Shown: positions 7,474-16,907 of the stretch, piece after piece
Numbering within the stretch: position 1 is the first letter of the stretch
Layout: every line of letters begins with the position of its first letter
Source of the DNA: Arcicella sp.
Lineage (GTDB): Bacteria > Bacteroidota > Bacteroidia > Cytophagales > Spirosomataceae
Direction of reading: 5' to 3'
Assembly: GCA_025454855.1 (NCBI GenBank)
Contig: JALONS010000007.1
Coordinates: 1 to 41,907, forward strand
Length of the DNA: 41,907 nt
Translations under genes and position numbers: made by a program
The notes under the pieces: model-generated
The model's input: the letters and a program-made list of their open reading frames with translations, nothing else
The model's database searches: none
Told to the model about the DNA's origin: nothing

Positions 7474-8870
7474 AGAAATTACTTCTAAACATTATTTTCA
7501 GCATTCTCATTGCTACGCCCATTTTCTCCCAAGACATTACTGGACCTTGGAACGGTACTTTGAATGTAGGAGCTGCCAAATTACGAGTTGTACTTAATCT
7601 AACAAAAAATGATAGTGTGTACAAAGCTACTCTCGACAGCCCCGACCAAGGTGCAAAAGGAATTCCTGTACAAACCGTTGATTTTCAAAATTCAAAACTT
7701 CGTTTGGCAATTGCAGCAGCGGGTATAGAGTATTTAGGGGAATTGCAAGGGGAAAAAATCATAGGTACTTTCAAACAAGGTGGTAAAGAATTCCCACTGG
7801 ATTTGAGTAAAGGAAGTATAATTTCCGAAGCACCCAAACGCCCCCAAGAACCCCAAAAGCCTTATCCATATTATTCAGAAGATGTTATTTTTGAGAATAA
7901 CAATGCCCATATTTCTTTAGCGGGTACTCTTACATTACCTACTAAAGAGGGGGTTTTTCCTGCCGTGATTCTGATTTCGGGAAGCGGTCCGCAAAATCGT
8001 GATGAGGAATTATTAGGACACAAACCTTTTTTAGTGATTTCAGATTACTTAACTCGCCGAGGGATTGCTGTCTTGAGATTTGATGACCGAGGTGTAGGAC
8101 AGTCGAAAGGAGTATTCAAAACAGCCACTTCCGCTGACAACGCCAGTGATGTAGAAGCGGGAGTAGCCTATTTGAAAACTCGAAAAGAAATAAAAGAAAT
8201 CGGGTTGATAGGGCATAGTGAAGGTGGCTTGATTGCTCCGATGGTGGCTGCTCAAAACAAAAATGTATCGTTCATTGTAATGCTGGCAGGCACAGGTATC
8301 AGGGGAGATAAGTTATTGTTGATGCAAGAAGAGCTAATCTCACGAGCAAATGGCGTGTCAGAAAAAGACATTCAAACTTCACAAAAAGCTAACAGCAAGG
8401 TATTTGAGATGATTATTAAGTCTGATAATGATGAGCAATTAAAAAGTAATATGACGAAATATTTACAGGAATTTCTTAAAGAAAATCCAGGGGCTGAAAA
8501 ACCTAAAGATATGAAAGATGAAGATTTTATAGCAATGCAAATAAAACAAATGGTGACTCCATGGATGATTTTTTTTATGAAATACGACCCCGTGAACAAT
8601 TTGTCTCTTGTGAAATGTCCAGTGCTGGCACTAAACGGTGAAAAGGATTTGCAAGTACCTCCACAAGAGAACCTAACCGCCATTAAAAACAGCCTAAAAC
8701 AAGCTGGTAATCAAGATATTACTACTAAAATGTATCCTAATTTGAATCACTTATTTCAGGAATGTAAGACTGGAAGTCCAATTGAATACCCAAGCATTGA
8801 GCAGACCTTTTCACCTTTAGTGATGGAAGATTTCACTAACTGGATTAAGGCAAGAACTGGATTAAAGTGA
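7470..8870 (+). CDS. Secreted alpha/beta hydrolase (serine aminopeptidase S33-like)
   Basis: 466 aa. Signal peptide to about residue 20 (IATPIFSQ), a beta-rich N-terminal domain (about 22-118, DITGPWNGTLNVGAAKLRVVLNL), then an alpha/beta hydrolase fold. The nucleophile motif is GHSEGG with Ser at about 250. The acid is likely Asp393 (NGEKDLQVPP) and the base His427 (YPNLNHLFQ), so the triad is complete. Such two-domain secreted hydrolases are common in Bacteroidota, and the substrate may be a peptide or an ester. It is the last gene of the padR-HAAS operon and so is probably the gene whose expression PadR controls (inference). Confidence 0.88.
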   Translation: MKKLLLNIIFSILIATPIFSQDITGPWNGTLNVGAAKLRVVLNLTKNDSVYKATLDSPDQGAKGIPVQTVDFQNSKLRLAIAAAGIEYLGELQGEKIIGTFKQGGKEFPLDLSKGSIISEAPKRPQEPQKPYPYYSEDVIFENNNAHISLAGTLTLPTKEGVFPAVILISGSGPQNRDEELLGHKPFLVISDYLTRRGIAVLRFDDRGVGQSKGVFKTATSADNASDVEAGVAYLKTRKEIKEIGLIGHSEGGLIAPMVAAQNKNVSFIVMLAGTGIRGDKLLLMQEELISRANGVSEKDIQTSQKANSKVFEMIIKSDNDEQLKSNMTKYLQEFLKENPGAEKPKDMKDEDFIAMQIKQMVTPWMIFFMKYDPVNNLSLVKCPVLALNGEKDLQVPPQENLTAIKNSLKQAGNQDITTKMYPNLNHLFQECKTGSPIEYPSIEQTFSPLVMEDFTNWIKARTGLK

Positions 8871-8988
8871 AGTACAGCTTGGTCAGCTCATGAAATAATA
8901 TATAGAAATCGGAGCATTGTTTTTTGATAAAATTGTCCAGATATACTAAACGAATACTTCTGGACCAATATAGTATTTGTACTAAAGT

Positions 8989-9042
8989 GTGGCACGGCTA
9001 AAATTAATGGCTCAAAATTAATAAGTTATTGAGCCGTGCCAC
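8989..9042. terminator. Nested inverted repeats between convergent genes
   Basis: GTGGCACGGCT (8989-8999) pairs with AGCCGTGCCAC (9032-9042). Inside, GGCTCAA (9009-9015) can instead pair with TTGAGCC (9029-9035), so the right arm can form either hairpin. The element lies between two converging genes. It lacks a long T run, so a bidirectional terminator is likely but not certain. Confidence 0.45.
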
Positions 9043-9078
9043 TGTTTCATCAACACTCCCCCGATTAATTATTAAAAA

Positions 9079-10305
9079 TTATCTCATAGCAAACTTTTTC
9101 ACCTCCCCTGCCCCTAAAAAGCTAATTCTTGAACCCACTATTTGCCCTAAGCTGTGTTTTAAACCACCCTCATAGGCTATATTATTGTTAATCAGAATGT
9201 TTATTCGTTGATTTTTGATAATACATTTCACTGTAATCCAATCGTCAGTATTTATACCAAAAGCAGACAGATTTGTTGTTTTGCCACTGATTCTTTCTTC
9301 GCCGATAAACATTTCTAATTCTCCTACACAACCTTTGATACTTAAAGGTAAAACGATGATTCCATTGGTACTAAACAAAATAATTTTTATTTGCTTACAC
9401 GCTCCTCCTTTTCCTTTAAAGGTATTTCGGAGTATAGTCTCCATCTCAAAACTTTGAGATGAGTATTGCCTTTGTTTTGATACATTAAAAAGACTCACCC
9501 ATGGCAATTCTTTATTAAAATCTACTTTATTTTTCAATAAATCGTCATCCGTAATATTGAGAATATCATTCTTTTCAAATGATAATTTTGATAGATAAAT
9601 TGGTTGAGGTTTGGTATCAATTGTTCTCAACCAACCATCCGACTCTATTAATAAATCATGCTCCTTGACGATGGAATCATTTAAAATTAGTTTTGCTCTG
9701 AAATAACCCGGAGTATAGTACGTGCTGGCATATTCGTGAAGGTGTTTAGCTACTTTGTATCTTCTTTTAATATCCCAGCTTTGTTGAATAAAAACACTAT
9801 CAGCATTTGACTTAGTAACATCGTAATTGAAAATCACTGTATTAGGAACGCCAAAAGTAACGGGTTTTGAAGTAAAAACTATCTGCTCGAAAGTAAGTAC
9901 TTTACTAATTTTGAAAAAAGCCCCAAAGGTTATCAGTACACCCAAAAATAACGTAATTGCCAACCACCAATAGGTTTGAACAACAGTCTTTTTAGGTTTA
10001 ACTAAACTGATGGTTTCTTGATTAATAGCAGGCGGTAATCCGTTGGAAGTAAACGCTCGCCAATTTTCATAATCAAGAAATTGTGCTAAGGCATTGAGCG
10101 TAGAGATATTAGGCAAGCCAGTATAATGTACTTTTCCCCAAATTCTTTTGAGTGTACTACTACTTAAAGATACTTTGGTTTTCTCAAAAATTCGCTCACT
10201 CAGATTCTCAAAATCTTGATTCTGCCACTCGCCACTATTTCCCCACGCCAGTTTTGTCTCTATCAACTGACGACATCTTTCTATGTAAAAAATCTCTGTT
10301 TTCAT
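9079..10305 (-). CDS. Membrane protein with DNA-binding-like N-terminal domain
   Basis: 408 aa from the ATG at 10305. The ORF track adds 15 residues, but MKTEIFYIERCRQLIETKL is a better start. Residues 1-90 form a compact helical region with an HTH look (DFENLSERIFEKTKVSLSSSTLKRIWGKV...STLNALAQFLDYENWRAF). One membrane helix lies at about 111-134, and the remaining 270 residues are beta-rich and probably periplasmic. I have no functional name for this family. The layout (cytoplasmic HTH-like domain, one helix, external sensor) resembles one-component membrane regulators such as ToxR/CadC by analogy only. It is divergent from the secreted beta-helix gene, a possible target. Confidence 0.7.
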   Translation of the reverse strand: MKTEIFYIERCRQLIETKLAWGNSGEWQNQDFENLSERIFEKTKVSLSSSTLKRIWGKVHYTGLPNISTLNALAQFLDYENWRAFTSNGLPPAINQETISLVKPKKTVVQTYWWLAITLFLGVLITFGAFFKISKVLTFEQIVFTSKPVTFGVPNTVIFNYDVTKSNADSVFIQQSWDIKRRYKVAKHLHEYASTYYTPGYFRAKLILNDSIVKEHDLLIESDGWLRTIDTKPQPIYLSKLSFEKNDILNITDDDLLKNKVDFNKELPWVSLFNVSKQRQYSSQSFEMETILRNTFKGKGGACKQIKIILFSTNGIIVLPLSIKGCVGELEMFIGEERISGKTTNLSAFGINTDDWITVKCIIKNQRINILINNNIAYEGGLKHSLGQIVGSRISFLGAGEVKKFAMR

Positions 10306-10512
10306 CTGTTTATAATCTCTGTTATTTTCAATGGCAATGGAAAAACGCACAGGTGGAGTACCTATATTTTTGATTATTAAAGTTTATAAGGCAGGCGTTT
10401 CATCCAAAACCATTTTGAACTGCTTTTGCACAATTTTGAACAAGGCTTGATTAGTCATTAACCGTTCTAACTTTCAATTTTGTCAAAATTATTAATTTAA
10501 AATCACAAAATT

Positions 10513-11547
10513 ATGAAACAACTGATGAGCATATGGCTATTTTTATTAGCCTTTCATTGTTACACACAAACTCTTTATGTAAGTGGTGCTTTGGGTAAAG
10601 ATTCTAATATTGGCACAAAAGAACTACCCATCAAAACCTTATCAGAAGCAGCTAAGCGAGGTAATTTAGATACCACAGAAATTGAAACTACCATCATTTT
10701 ATTAGAGGGCGTACATATTATTACTGAGACAGCCCTTTTTAATAATCTCAAATATACGGAAACCAATAGGCTAACAATTAGAGCGGAAATATTGCCCGAT
10801 GATACCAACTGGCATCCACAACAAATGCCTACTGTCTTGACGGCCGCTCAAATGCTGAAAGATGAAAATGGTGAAAAAGCAATTGGGATTCAGATAGAAA
10901 CTAATCATGCTACGATTCAAGGCATTCGCTTTACGGGTAGCGTAGATTATCCAGTTAAAAGTGAGACTCAAATCCGAAGAAGCTATCCAATATGGCGTGA
11001 AGGACTGGATTTGAATGATTTAATGGTATCGCAATGTGTATTCATTGGTAATTCTGATGTGATGCCTCTGCACGTAGGAGTCATTGCGAACGGGCATGGC
11101 TTGGTATTAGAGCATTGTGTATTCTTTAATTGTAAAAATCCTGTTGTTTTCTGGAAAGCCAAAGGGAACAGCAAAGGAAATGCCATGATAAATTGTTTAG
11201 TTTATGGTTCAACTTTCAGTGGAATTTGGACAGTTGAAACTGATGGTGATGATTTTGAATTTCGTAATAACATTATTACCAATTCTAAGGTGGCATGGAT
11301 TAGGGAGCGAAATGGCACGAGAAACTACTGGCTCAACAACTGTATCATCAGCAATAACATGGTTATGTCGGGCTATGCGGGCGGGGCAGTAACAGGACTG
11401 ACCGAAACAAAATCTGATTTTATGAATATGAAAAATGTACAAACATCAGGCACAATCCTATTAGAAATGAATCCTATCAAACGCAATTATTTACACATTC
11501 AAACAGGGGCTTTTGGTAGTGATTTAAAAGCAGGCTTGTTTAGATAG
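10513..11547 (+). CDS. Secreted right-handed beta-helix protein
   Basis: 344 aa. Signal peptide MKQLMSIWLFLLAFHCYTQ, followed by LYVSGALGKDSNIGTKELPIKTLSEAAKRG, the typical start of DUF1565/pectate-lyase-like beta-helix proteins. The rest consists of short beta-coil repeats (TIQGIRFTGS, LVLEHCVFFNCKNPVVF, FEFRNNIITNS, YWLNNCIISNN). No lyase catalytic set is recognisable, so enzyme activity is open. The leader is A-rich with no Shine-Dalgarno. It is divergent from the HTH-membrane gene with 207 bp between start codons, so the two may share control. Confidence 0.8.
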   Translation: MKQLMSIWLFLLAFHCYTQTLYVSGALGKDSNIGTKELPIKTLSEAAKRGNLDTTEIETTIILLEGVHIITETALFNNLKYTETNRLTIRAEILPDDTNWHPQQMPTVLTAAQMLKDENGEKAIGIQIETNHATIQGIRFTGSVDYPVKSETQIRRSYPIWREGLDLNDLMVSQCVFIGNSDVMPLHVGVIANGHGLVLEHCVFFNCKNPVVFWKAKGNSKGNAMINCLVYGSTFSGIWTVETDGDDFEFRNNIITNSKVAWIRERNGTRNYWLNNCIISNNMVMSGYAGGAVTGLTETKSDFMNMKNVQTSGTILLEMNPIKRNYLHIQTGAFGSDLKAGLFR

Positions 11548-11621
11548 GCATGAATATACGTAAAAAAGTTTTTGCGGAGGTAATAAACATTAGAATATAA
11601 ATTCTAATAATGAATTTTGCA

Positions 11622-11646
11622 GATAAAAATCCTCTTTTTGCATAAT
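11622..11646 (+). promoter_or_regulatory. Partial copy of the 81-bp element upstream of the kinase gene
   Basis: GATAAAAATCCTC (11622-11634) followed by TTTGCATAAT (11637-11646) resembles blocks 1 and 2 of the elements at 13485 and 16908, but the middle part is missing. It lies about 50 bp upstream of the histidine kinase start and might allow feedback on the two-component genes (inference). Confidence 0.35.
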
Positions 11647-11698
11647 AGATTTTTCAAATACAAAATAATAAGAGACCTTTGATTATAATTTGTTCAAA

Positions 11699-12748
11699 AT
11701 GAAACGGTCTTTTATTGTCTTAACTCACATTGGATTCTGGCTCTGCTACCTAATTTTGGTCATCATTGTTTTGGCAATGCGGTTTGGCGGTGAAAGCAAT
11801 GTTGCAGAAGCCCGAATCCTTTCATCAGTCCAGATTATTATTTTTTTTGCTCTTACCCCTTCTTTTATTGCCTTTTATGGTTTCTACTTTTTTGTATTTC
11901 CCAAAGGTTTTCAAAAGAAAAACTTATTACTATCTTCTCTTTATGGGCTTTTGATTTCCTTAGTGGCTGGTTCGACTGGTTTTTCTATTCTGACATCAAG
12001 TATGGGAGGGAATTGTTTTGAGAATCAAAATGAAGTTACTCCTTCAGACATTATCATTTTCATGTCGTTTATTGGCTTCATCACAGGTGTAGTTGCATTG
12101 GTAATAAAGGGTTTTATCCAATGGTTTGAGGAATTGAGGCTCAAGGAAAGCCTCCAACAAAAAAATCATGAAGTAGAGATGGCATTGGTAAAATCGCAGT
12201 TAGACCCTCATTTTATGTTCAATACCATCAATAATATTGATATATTGATTTTGAAAGATGCCGCTTTAGCCTCTGATTATTTGAATAAATTATCTGAAAT
12301 TATGCGATTTATGCTTTTTGAGACTAAATCAGACACTATTCCACTGGCAAAAGAGATTCAGTACATTGAAAAATATATTGAATTGCAAAAAATAAGAACG
12401 TCTAACTTGAATTATGTATCTTTCTCAGTAACTGGCTCGCCCAGAAACTATCCGATTGCTCCGATGATATTCATTCCTTTTATTGAGAATGCTTTCAAGC
12501 ATACCACCAATAAAAAACTTGAAAATGCCATTACCATCAATATTTTAGTTACAAATGAAACTATGGAACTGGTGTGCATCAATAAGTACAATGCCCAAGC
12601 CCCTTTGAAACAAGAAAATGGTGGCGTAGGTAATGAGCTGATTAAAAGACGTTTGCAGCTTATTTATCAAGAAAATCATGTCTTAAAAATTACTAATCAG
12701 GATAATCTATATAGTGTTCTCTTAACAATCAAACATGGAAAAATATAG
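11699..12748 (+). CDS. LytS/YehU-type sensor histidine kinase
   Basis: 349 aa. Four membrane helices lie at about 8-27, 45-68, 77-100 and 117-138, followed by a cytoplasmic kinase of the His_kinase (PF06580) class. The phosphoacceptor is His171 in KSQLDPHFMFNTINN, the N box is PFIENAFKHT and the G box is GGVGNELIKRRLQLIY. There is no extra sensor domain, so the signal is probably sensed in or near the membrane. The ORF track begins at a TTG at 11690, but the ATG at 11699 is preferred. It overlaps the response-regulator gene by 14 bases, so the two form one operon and a cognate pair. Confidence 0.93.
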   Translation: MKRSFIVLTHIGFWLCYLILVIIVLAMRFGGESNVAEARILSSVQIIIFFALTPSFIAFYGFYFFVFPKGFQKKNLLLSSLYGLLISLVAGSTGFSILTSSMGGNCFENQNEVTPSDIIIFMSFIGFITGVVALVIKGFIQWFEELRLKESLQQKNHEVEMALVKSQLDPHFMFNTINNIDILILKDAALASDYLNKLSEIMRFMLFETKSDTIPLAKEIQYIEKYIELQKIRTSNLNYVSFSVTGSPRNYPIAPMIFIPFIENAFKHTTNKKLENAITINILVTNETMELVCINKYNAQAPLKQENGGVGNELIKRRLQLIYQENHVLKITNQDNLYSVLLTIKHGKI

Positions 12749-13430
12749 TTGTGTCATTATAGAAGATGAACCTTTGGCTTTGGAAAGAACCAAAGATTTC
12801 GTTAATAAAATACCTTTCCTGAACCTTTGTGCTTCATTTGACAATGCACTTAACGGGCTGGCATATTTGAATAGCCACGAAGTAGATTTGCTATTTTTAG
12901 ACATCAATATGGATGAATTATCAGGTATTGAGCTATTGGAAAACTCTAAAATTAATAGTCAGGTTATTATCACTACTGCCTACCAACAATATGCTTTGAA
13001 AGGTTATGAGCTTAGAGTAACAGACTATTTATTAAAACCTTTTACCTTCAACCGTTTCTTACAAGCAGTAAACACTGCCCAAGAAAACCTAAGCAAACGT
13101 ACGATGGAAGCACCCAAGAATTTTATTTTTGTAAAAACAGAAAATCGTCTTGAAAAAGTAATGCTTGATGAAATTATCTATATTGAAGGTATGAGGGATT
13201 ATCGGAGAATACACACCATTCATAAAAAGATAATGACACTCCAAAATTTTGGAGAATTAGAGCAAATTATTCCCGCCAGCATTGTTTGTAGAGTTCATAA
13301 ATCATTTATGGTGGGACTCAGTAAAATAGAATCCATTGAAAGAAGTAGGATAAAAATGGCAGACCAATTAATTCCGATTTCTGAAACCTACCGAGAGTTT
13401 TTCTTTCAGCAAATCAATACGAGTGTTTGA
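12735..13430 (+). CDS. LytTR-family response regulator
   Basis: 231 aa. The receiver domain covers about 4-120, with acidic residues in IIEDEP, phosphoacceptor Asp56 in LLFLDINMDELSG, the conserved Thr/Ala region IITTAYQQYA and Lys in DYLLKPF. The LytTR DNA-binding domain covers about 130-228 (FVKTENRLEKVMLDEIIYIEGMRDYRRIHT...FMVGLSKIESIERSRI). LytTR proteins bind paired short sites upstream of targets. The next gene, a TonB receptor, begins 161 bp downstream behind a strongly conserved element, so it is the likely target. Confidence 0.95.
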   Translation: MEKYSCVIIEDEPLALERTKDFVNKIPFLNLCASFDNALNGLAYLNSHEVDLLFLDINMDELSGIELLENSKINSQVIITTAYQQYALKGYELRVTDYLLKPFTFNRFLQAVNTAQENLSKRTMEAPKNFIFVKTENRLEKVMLDEIIYIEGMRDYRRIHTIHKKIMTLQNFGELEQIIPASIVCRVHKSFMVGLSKIESIERSRIKMADQLIPISETYREFFFQQINTSV

Positions 13431-13484
13431 GGTAAAACATGGTCAGTATCTTTAAAAAGTAACAACAACCGTTTTTTTTTCACC

Positions 13485-13565
13485 GATAAATATCCTCAAT
13501 ATGCAGATGCTCCCCTACTCTTTGCATAATTGAATTTCCTCTCTTGATTCAATACTGCAATTTTG
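13485..13565 (+). promoter_or_regulatory. 81-bp conserved promoter element, copy 1
   Basis: Three blocks are shared exactly with copy 2 at 16908: GATAAATATCCTCAATATGCAGA (13485-13507), TTTGCATAATTGAATT (13521-13536) and ACTGCAATTTTG (13554-13565). The gaps of 13 and 17 bases are identical in both copies although the gap sequences differ. TATGCA and TGCATA in blocks 1 and 2 form a dyad with a 17-base spacer. Block 3 ends in a -7-like CAATTTTG, 26 bases before the TonB receptor start codon. Fixed spacing with free sequence between blocks is what protein-bound sites show; the LytTR regulator next door is the best candidate. Confidence 0.7.
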
Positions 13566-13591
13566 TGTCAGTAATAATTTAACACAAAATC

Positions 13592-15964
13592 ATGCAAAAT
13601 TACTTATCAAAAGGATTTCTGGTGATGATATTGGTTTTTCTGGGTGGCAATCTCTATGCCCAAGAAAAACTGACCATCAGTGGTTATGTCAAAAATGCCA
13701 CTTCGGGCGAGGAGCAAATTGGAGCTTCAATATATGTGAAAGAATTAGGTAATGGCACAACAACTAATGCTTATGGGTTTTTCTCTATTACCTTACCCAA
13801 AGGTACATATACACTCGTTGCGACTTATGTAGGCTACGAGACACTCACAAAATCGGTTGAATTATCTGAAAGTGTAAAGTTGAATTTTGAGCTTGTTGAA
13901 AAGTCTAATCAACTAAAAGAGGTCATTGTGAAAGCCGACAAACCCGAAAATAATATAGAGAATATTGAAATGAGCGTAAATAAATTGGAGATAAAAACTA
14001 TCCAAAAAATGCCTGCACTTTTAGGAGAAGTAGATGTCGTCAAAAGCATTCAACTACTTCCGGGAGTAGCAACAGTTGGTGAAGGAGCGTCAGGATTCAA
14101 TGTTCGGGGTGGTGCAATTGACCAAAATTTAGTACTTCTGGACGAGGCTCCCGTTTATAATTCCTCACATTTATTCGGTTTTTTTTCGGTTTTTAATCCT
14201 GATGCCGTTAAAAACATCAGTTTAGTAAAAGGCGGAATTCCTGCCCAATTTGGCGGAAGACTATCGTCTATTTTGGATGTTAGGATGAAAGAAGGAAATG
14301 AAAAGGAATTCACAGCAAATGGCGGTATTGGTTTGATTTTCAGCAGACTATCCATTGAAGCACCCATCATAAAAGATAAAGCATCGTTTATTTTGGCAGG
14401 CAGAAGGTCATACATTGATGTTTTGGCAAAGCCCTTTTTGAAAAGAGAATTGAAAGACTCCAAACTTCATTTTTATGATTTAACAGCAAAAGTAAACTAT
14501 AAACTCAACGAAAATAATCGCCTGTTTTTATCAGGTTATTTTGGGAAAGATGCCTTCGGAGGTTCAGCCACTATACTTGGATTTGATTGGGGTAACTCAA
14601 CGGCAACTTTACGATGGAATCATATCTTTAATCAAAAGTTGTTTTTCAACTTCACGACATTTTATAGCAAATATGATTATTTCCTCCAGAATGGAAAATC
14701 AACCACCGACGGATTCGAGTGGAATTCGAGCATCATAAATTATAGTGTAAAACCTGAGTTTGTCTATTATCCCAACCCAAACAATACCATCAAATTTGGT
14801 GCTCAAAGTCTGTTTTATAACTTTACCCCTTTCGATGCAAAAGTTATCATTTTGGGTAAATCAAGCGATTTGAAATTGGCAGATAAATTTGCCTTAGAGT
14901 CTTCTGTATTTATCGAAAACGAACAGAAAATAAGTAATTCATTATCCATTAATTACGGTTTGCGATATTCAAATTATCGATATTTGGGTGCAGGAAAATC
15001 CTATCATTTCAGAGATGGAGTGGCAGGCGAGAGAAAGATTTTATCAGAAACGAATACGTATAAAAGTGGAGAGACTATTGAACAATATGGAAATTTTGAA
15101 CCCCGATTTGCCCTAAAATATCAGATCAATGAAAATAGTGCTGTAAAGGCAAGTTATAATAGAATGGCTCAATATATTCACTTGATTTCAAATACGGCGG
15201 CTTCTTTACCTGTGGACATTTGGACACCCAGCACCAATAACATCAAACCTCAAATAGCTAATCAAGTGGCTTTGGGTTATTTCAGAAATTTTGGAAAGGA
15301 AGAGAAAACGTTGGAAACCTCCGTAGAAATGTATTACAAAAAACTACAAAACCAAATTGATTACATTGATGGAGCTAATTTATTTTTAAATGAGCTTATA
15401 GAAGCAGATTTAATGAATGGTAACGGCAGAGCCTACGGGGTCGAGTTTCAAGTAAAGAAAAATTATGGAGCTTTGACGGGTTGGGTGGCTTACACAATTG
15501 CTCGTACAGAAAGACAGGTAGAGGGAATTAACAAAGGGCTGTGGTATCCTACTCGTTTTGACAAACTACATAATTTGAATATTACTGCTGCTTATCAAGT
15601 TAGCAATCGTTTGAGTTTTTCCGCCAATTTTATTTTTAATTCGGGAACGCCCGCCACTTTCCCGACTAACAGAATTGAGACGAATGGCTGGGTGATTCCA
15701 CATAATTCGGAAGAGCGAAGAAACAATTATCGTATTCCCGACTACCATCGTTTAGACATCTCCGTTACTTTACAACAAAAGCAAAAACAGCATAAAAAAT
15801 GGGATGGGAATTGGGTTTTTTCTTTGTATAACGTCTATAATCGACAAAATCCATTTTCGGTATTCTTCCAACCTAATAAAGATAATGCTCAGAAAACAGA
15901 GGCAATCAATTACTCAATTATTGGCTCTATTATTCCTGGGGTAACGTACAATTTTAAATTTTAA
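13592..15964 (+). CDS. TonB-dependent receptor with carboxypeptidase-like N-terminal domain
   Basis: 790 aa. Signal peptide to about 24 (GGNLYAQ), a CarboxypepD_reg-like beta-sandwich at about 27-110 (TISGYVKNATSGEEQIGASIYV...GTYTLVATYVGYE), a plug at about 130-230 (LLPGVATVGEGASGFNVRGGAIDQNLVLLDEAPVYN) and a barrel ending IIPGVTYNFKF. The C-terminal Phe is typical of BAM substrates. Its partner, a DUF4249 lipoprotein, starts 10 bases after the stop. This receptor/DUF4249 pair is a known Bacteroidota combination whose substrate is undefined. Control is probably by the LytTR regulator through the 81-bp element. Confidence 0.94.
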   Translation: MQNYLSKGFLVMILVFLGGNLYAQEKLTISGYVKNATSGEEQIGASIYVKELGNGTTTNAYGFFSITLPKGTYTLVATYVGYETLTKSVELSESVKLNFELVEKSNQLKEVIVKADKPENNIENIEMSVNKLEIKTIQKMPALLGEVDVVKSIQLLPGVATVGEGASGFNVRGGAIDQNLVLLDEAPVYNSSHLFGFFSVFNPDAVKNISLVKGGIPAQFGGRLSSILDVRMKEGNEKEFTANGGIGLIFSRLSIEAPIIKDKASFILAGRRSYIDVLAKPFLKRELKDSKLHFYDLTAKVNYKLNENNRLFLSGYFGKDAFGGSATILGFDWGNSTATLRWNHIFNQKLFFNFTTFYSKYDYFLQNGKSTTDGFEWNSSIINYSVKPEFVYYPNPNNTIKFGAQSLFYNFTPFDAKVIILGKSSDLKLADKFALESSVFIENEQKISNSLSINYGLRYSNYRYLGAGKSYHFRDGVAGERKILSETNTYKSGETIEQYGNFEPRFALKYQINENSAVKASYNRMAQYIHLISNTAASLPVDIWTPSTNNIKPQIANQVALGYFRNFGKEEKTLETSVEMYYKKLQNQIDYIDGANLFLNELIEADLMNGNGRAYGVEFQVKKNYGALTGWVAYTIARTERQVEGINKGLWYPTRFDKLHNLNITAAYQVSNRLSFSANFIFNSGTPATFPTNRIETNGWVIPHNSEERRNNYRIPDYHRLDISVTLQQKQKQHKKWDGNWVFSLYNVYNRQNPFSVFFQPNKDNAQKTEAINYSIIGSIIPGVTYNFKF

Positions 15965-15973
15965 ATCAATATA

Positions 15974-16861
15974 ATGATGAAAATTGGTAATCTTATTTTT
16001 TACTTTTTATGGTCAATTCTCTTATTGCTAACAAGTTGTGAAAAAGAAATTGACATAACGCTTGACGAAGGAAAATCACAAATAGTGGTTGATGCTTTCC
16101 TAACTGATGCCCCAAGCAAACAGACTATAAAACTCACTAACACATCATCTTATTTTAAAAACAGTGCCTCTCCTGCCGTTTTGGGGGCAAAAGTAACAGT
16201 TACGAATATTAATACGGGGGAGATATTCCCATTCGTAGATGCCACAAATACAGGTAATTATGTATGGTTGCCGAATGGGAACAATAAATTAGCTAAGCTG
16301 AATAGTACGTATGCCCTCTCAGTAATTTACAAAGGTGATACACTAATTTCGGAATCAAAACTAAATCCTGTCCCTGCGATTGACTCCCTCTCGTATGAAT
16401 ACAAAGAAGGTATTAATGACAGCCAAACTGGGTATATTGCAAGTTTCTGGGCTACAGACATACCCAAAAGGGCAGATTTTTATTGGATACGAACGACTCG
16501 AAATGATACCCTGATGAACGAGCCGAGATACTTAAACTTCGCATGGGATGCAGCTTTTGAAGGCTGGAATGCAGATGGAGTTCAATTTTTTGAGGGGGTT
16601 CGTAAAGCCATTACTCCCTTCGATAAATCCTTTAAAATTGGCGACAGATTGAAGGTACAATTGTATTCAATTAATGAAAAAACGTATCGCTATCTTTTCC
16701 AAGTGCAGTTCCAAATGACGAATAATGGGCTGTTTGCCCAACCTACTGCCAATATACCAACGAATATTACAAATAAGAATAAAAAGTCTGCCAATAAACC
16801 CCTTGGTTGGTTTTTAATGTCGGCTGTAGTGGAGAAAAGTATAACGATTAAGAAAAAATGA
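15974..16861 (+). CDS. DUF4249 lipoprotein
   Basis: 295 aa outer-membrane-type lipoprotein. The lipobox is LLLTSC with Cys at about 22, followed by EKEIDITLDEGKSQIVVDAFLTDAPSKQTIKLTNTSSYF, the DUF4249 opening. The family-typical end (ANKPLGWFLMSAVVEKSITI) is also visible. DUF4249 proteins are encoded directly after TonB receptors with carboxypeptidase-like domains, as here (10-bp gap), and are presumed surface partners of them. A second possible start lies one codon downstream (MKIGN). Confidence 0.87.
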   Translation: MMKIGNLIFYFLWSILLLLTSCEKEIDITLDEGKSQIVVDAFLTDAPSKQTIKLTNTSSYFKNSASPAVLGAKVTVTNINTGEIFPFVDATNTGNYVWLPNGNNKLAKLNSTYALSVIYKGDTLISESKLNPVPAIDSLSYEYKEGINDSQTGYIASFWATDIPKRADFYWIRTTRNDTLMNEPRYLNFAWDAAFEGWNADGVQFFEGVRKAITPFDKSFKIGDRLKVQLYSINEKTYRYLFQVQFQMTNNGLFAQPTANIPTNITNKNKKSANKPLGWFLMSAVVEKSITIKKK

Positions 16862-16907
16862 GAGCAAATAACACCACGAACTATTCAGTTTTTAAGTACA
16901 AGAAGCA

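Noticed and set aside
8985-9005. Third sigma-54-like promoter (GTGGCACGGCTAAAATT)
   Set aside because: The -12 TTG element is missing on both strands; the sequence is better explained as a hairpin arm.
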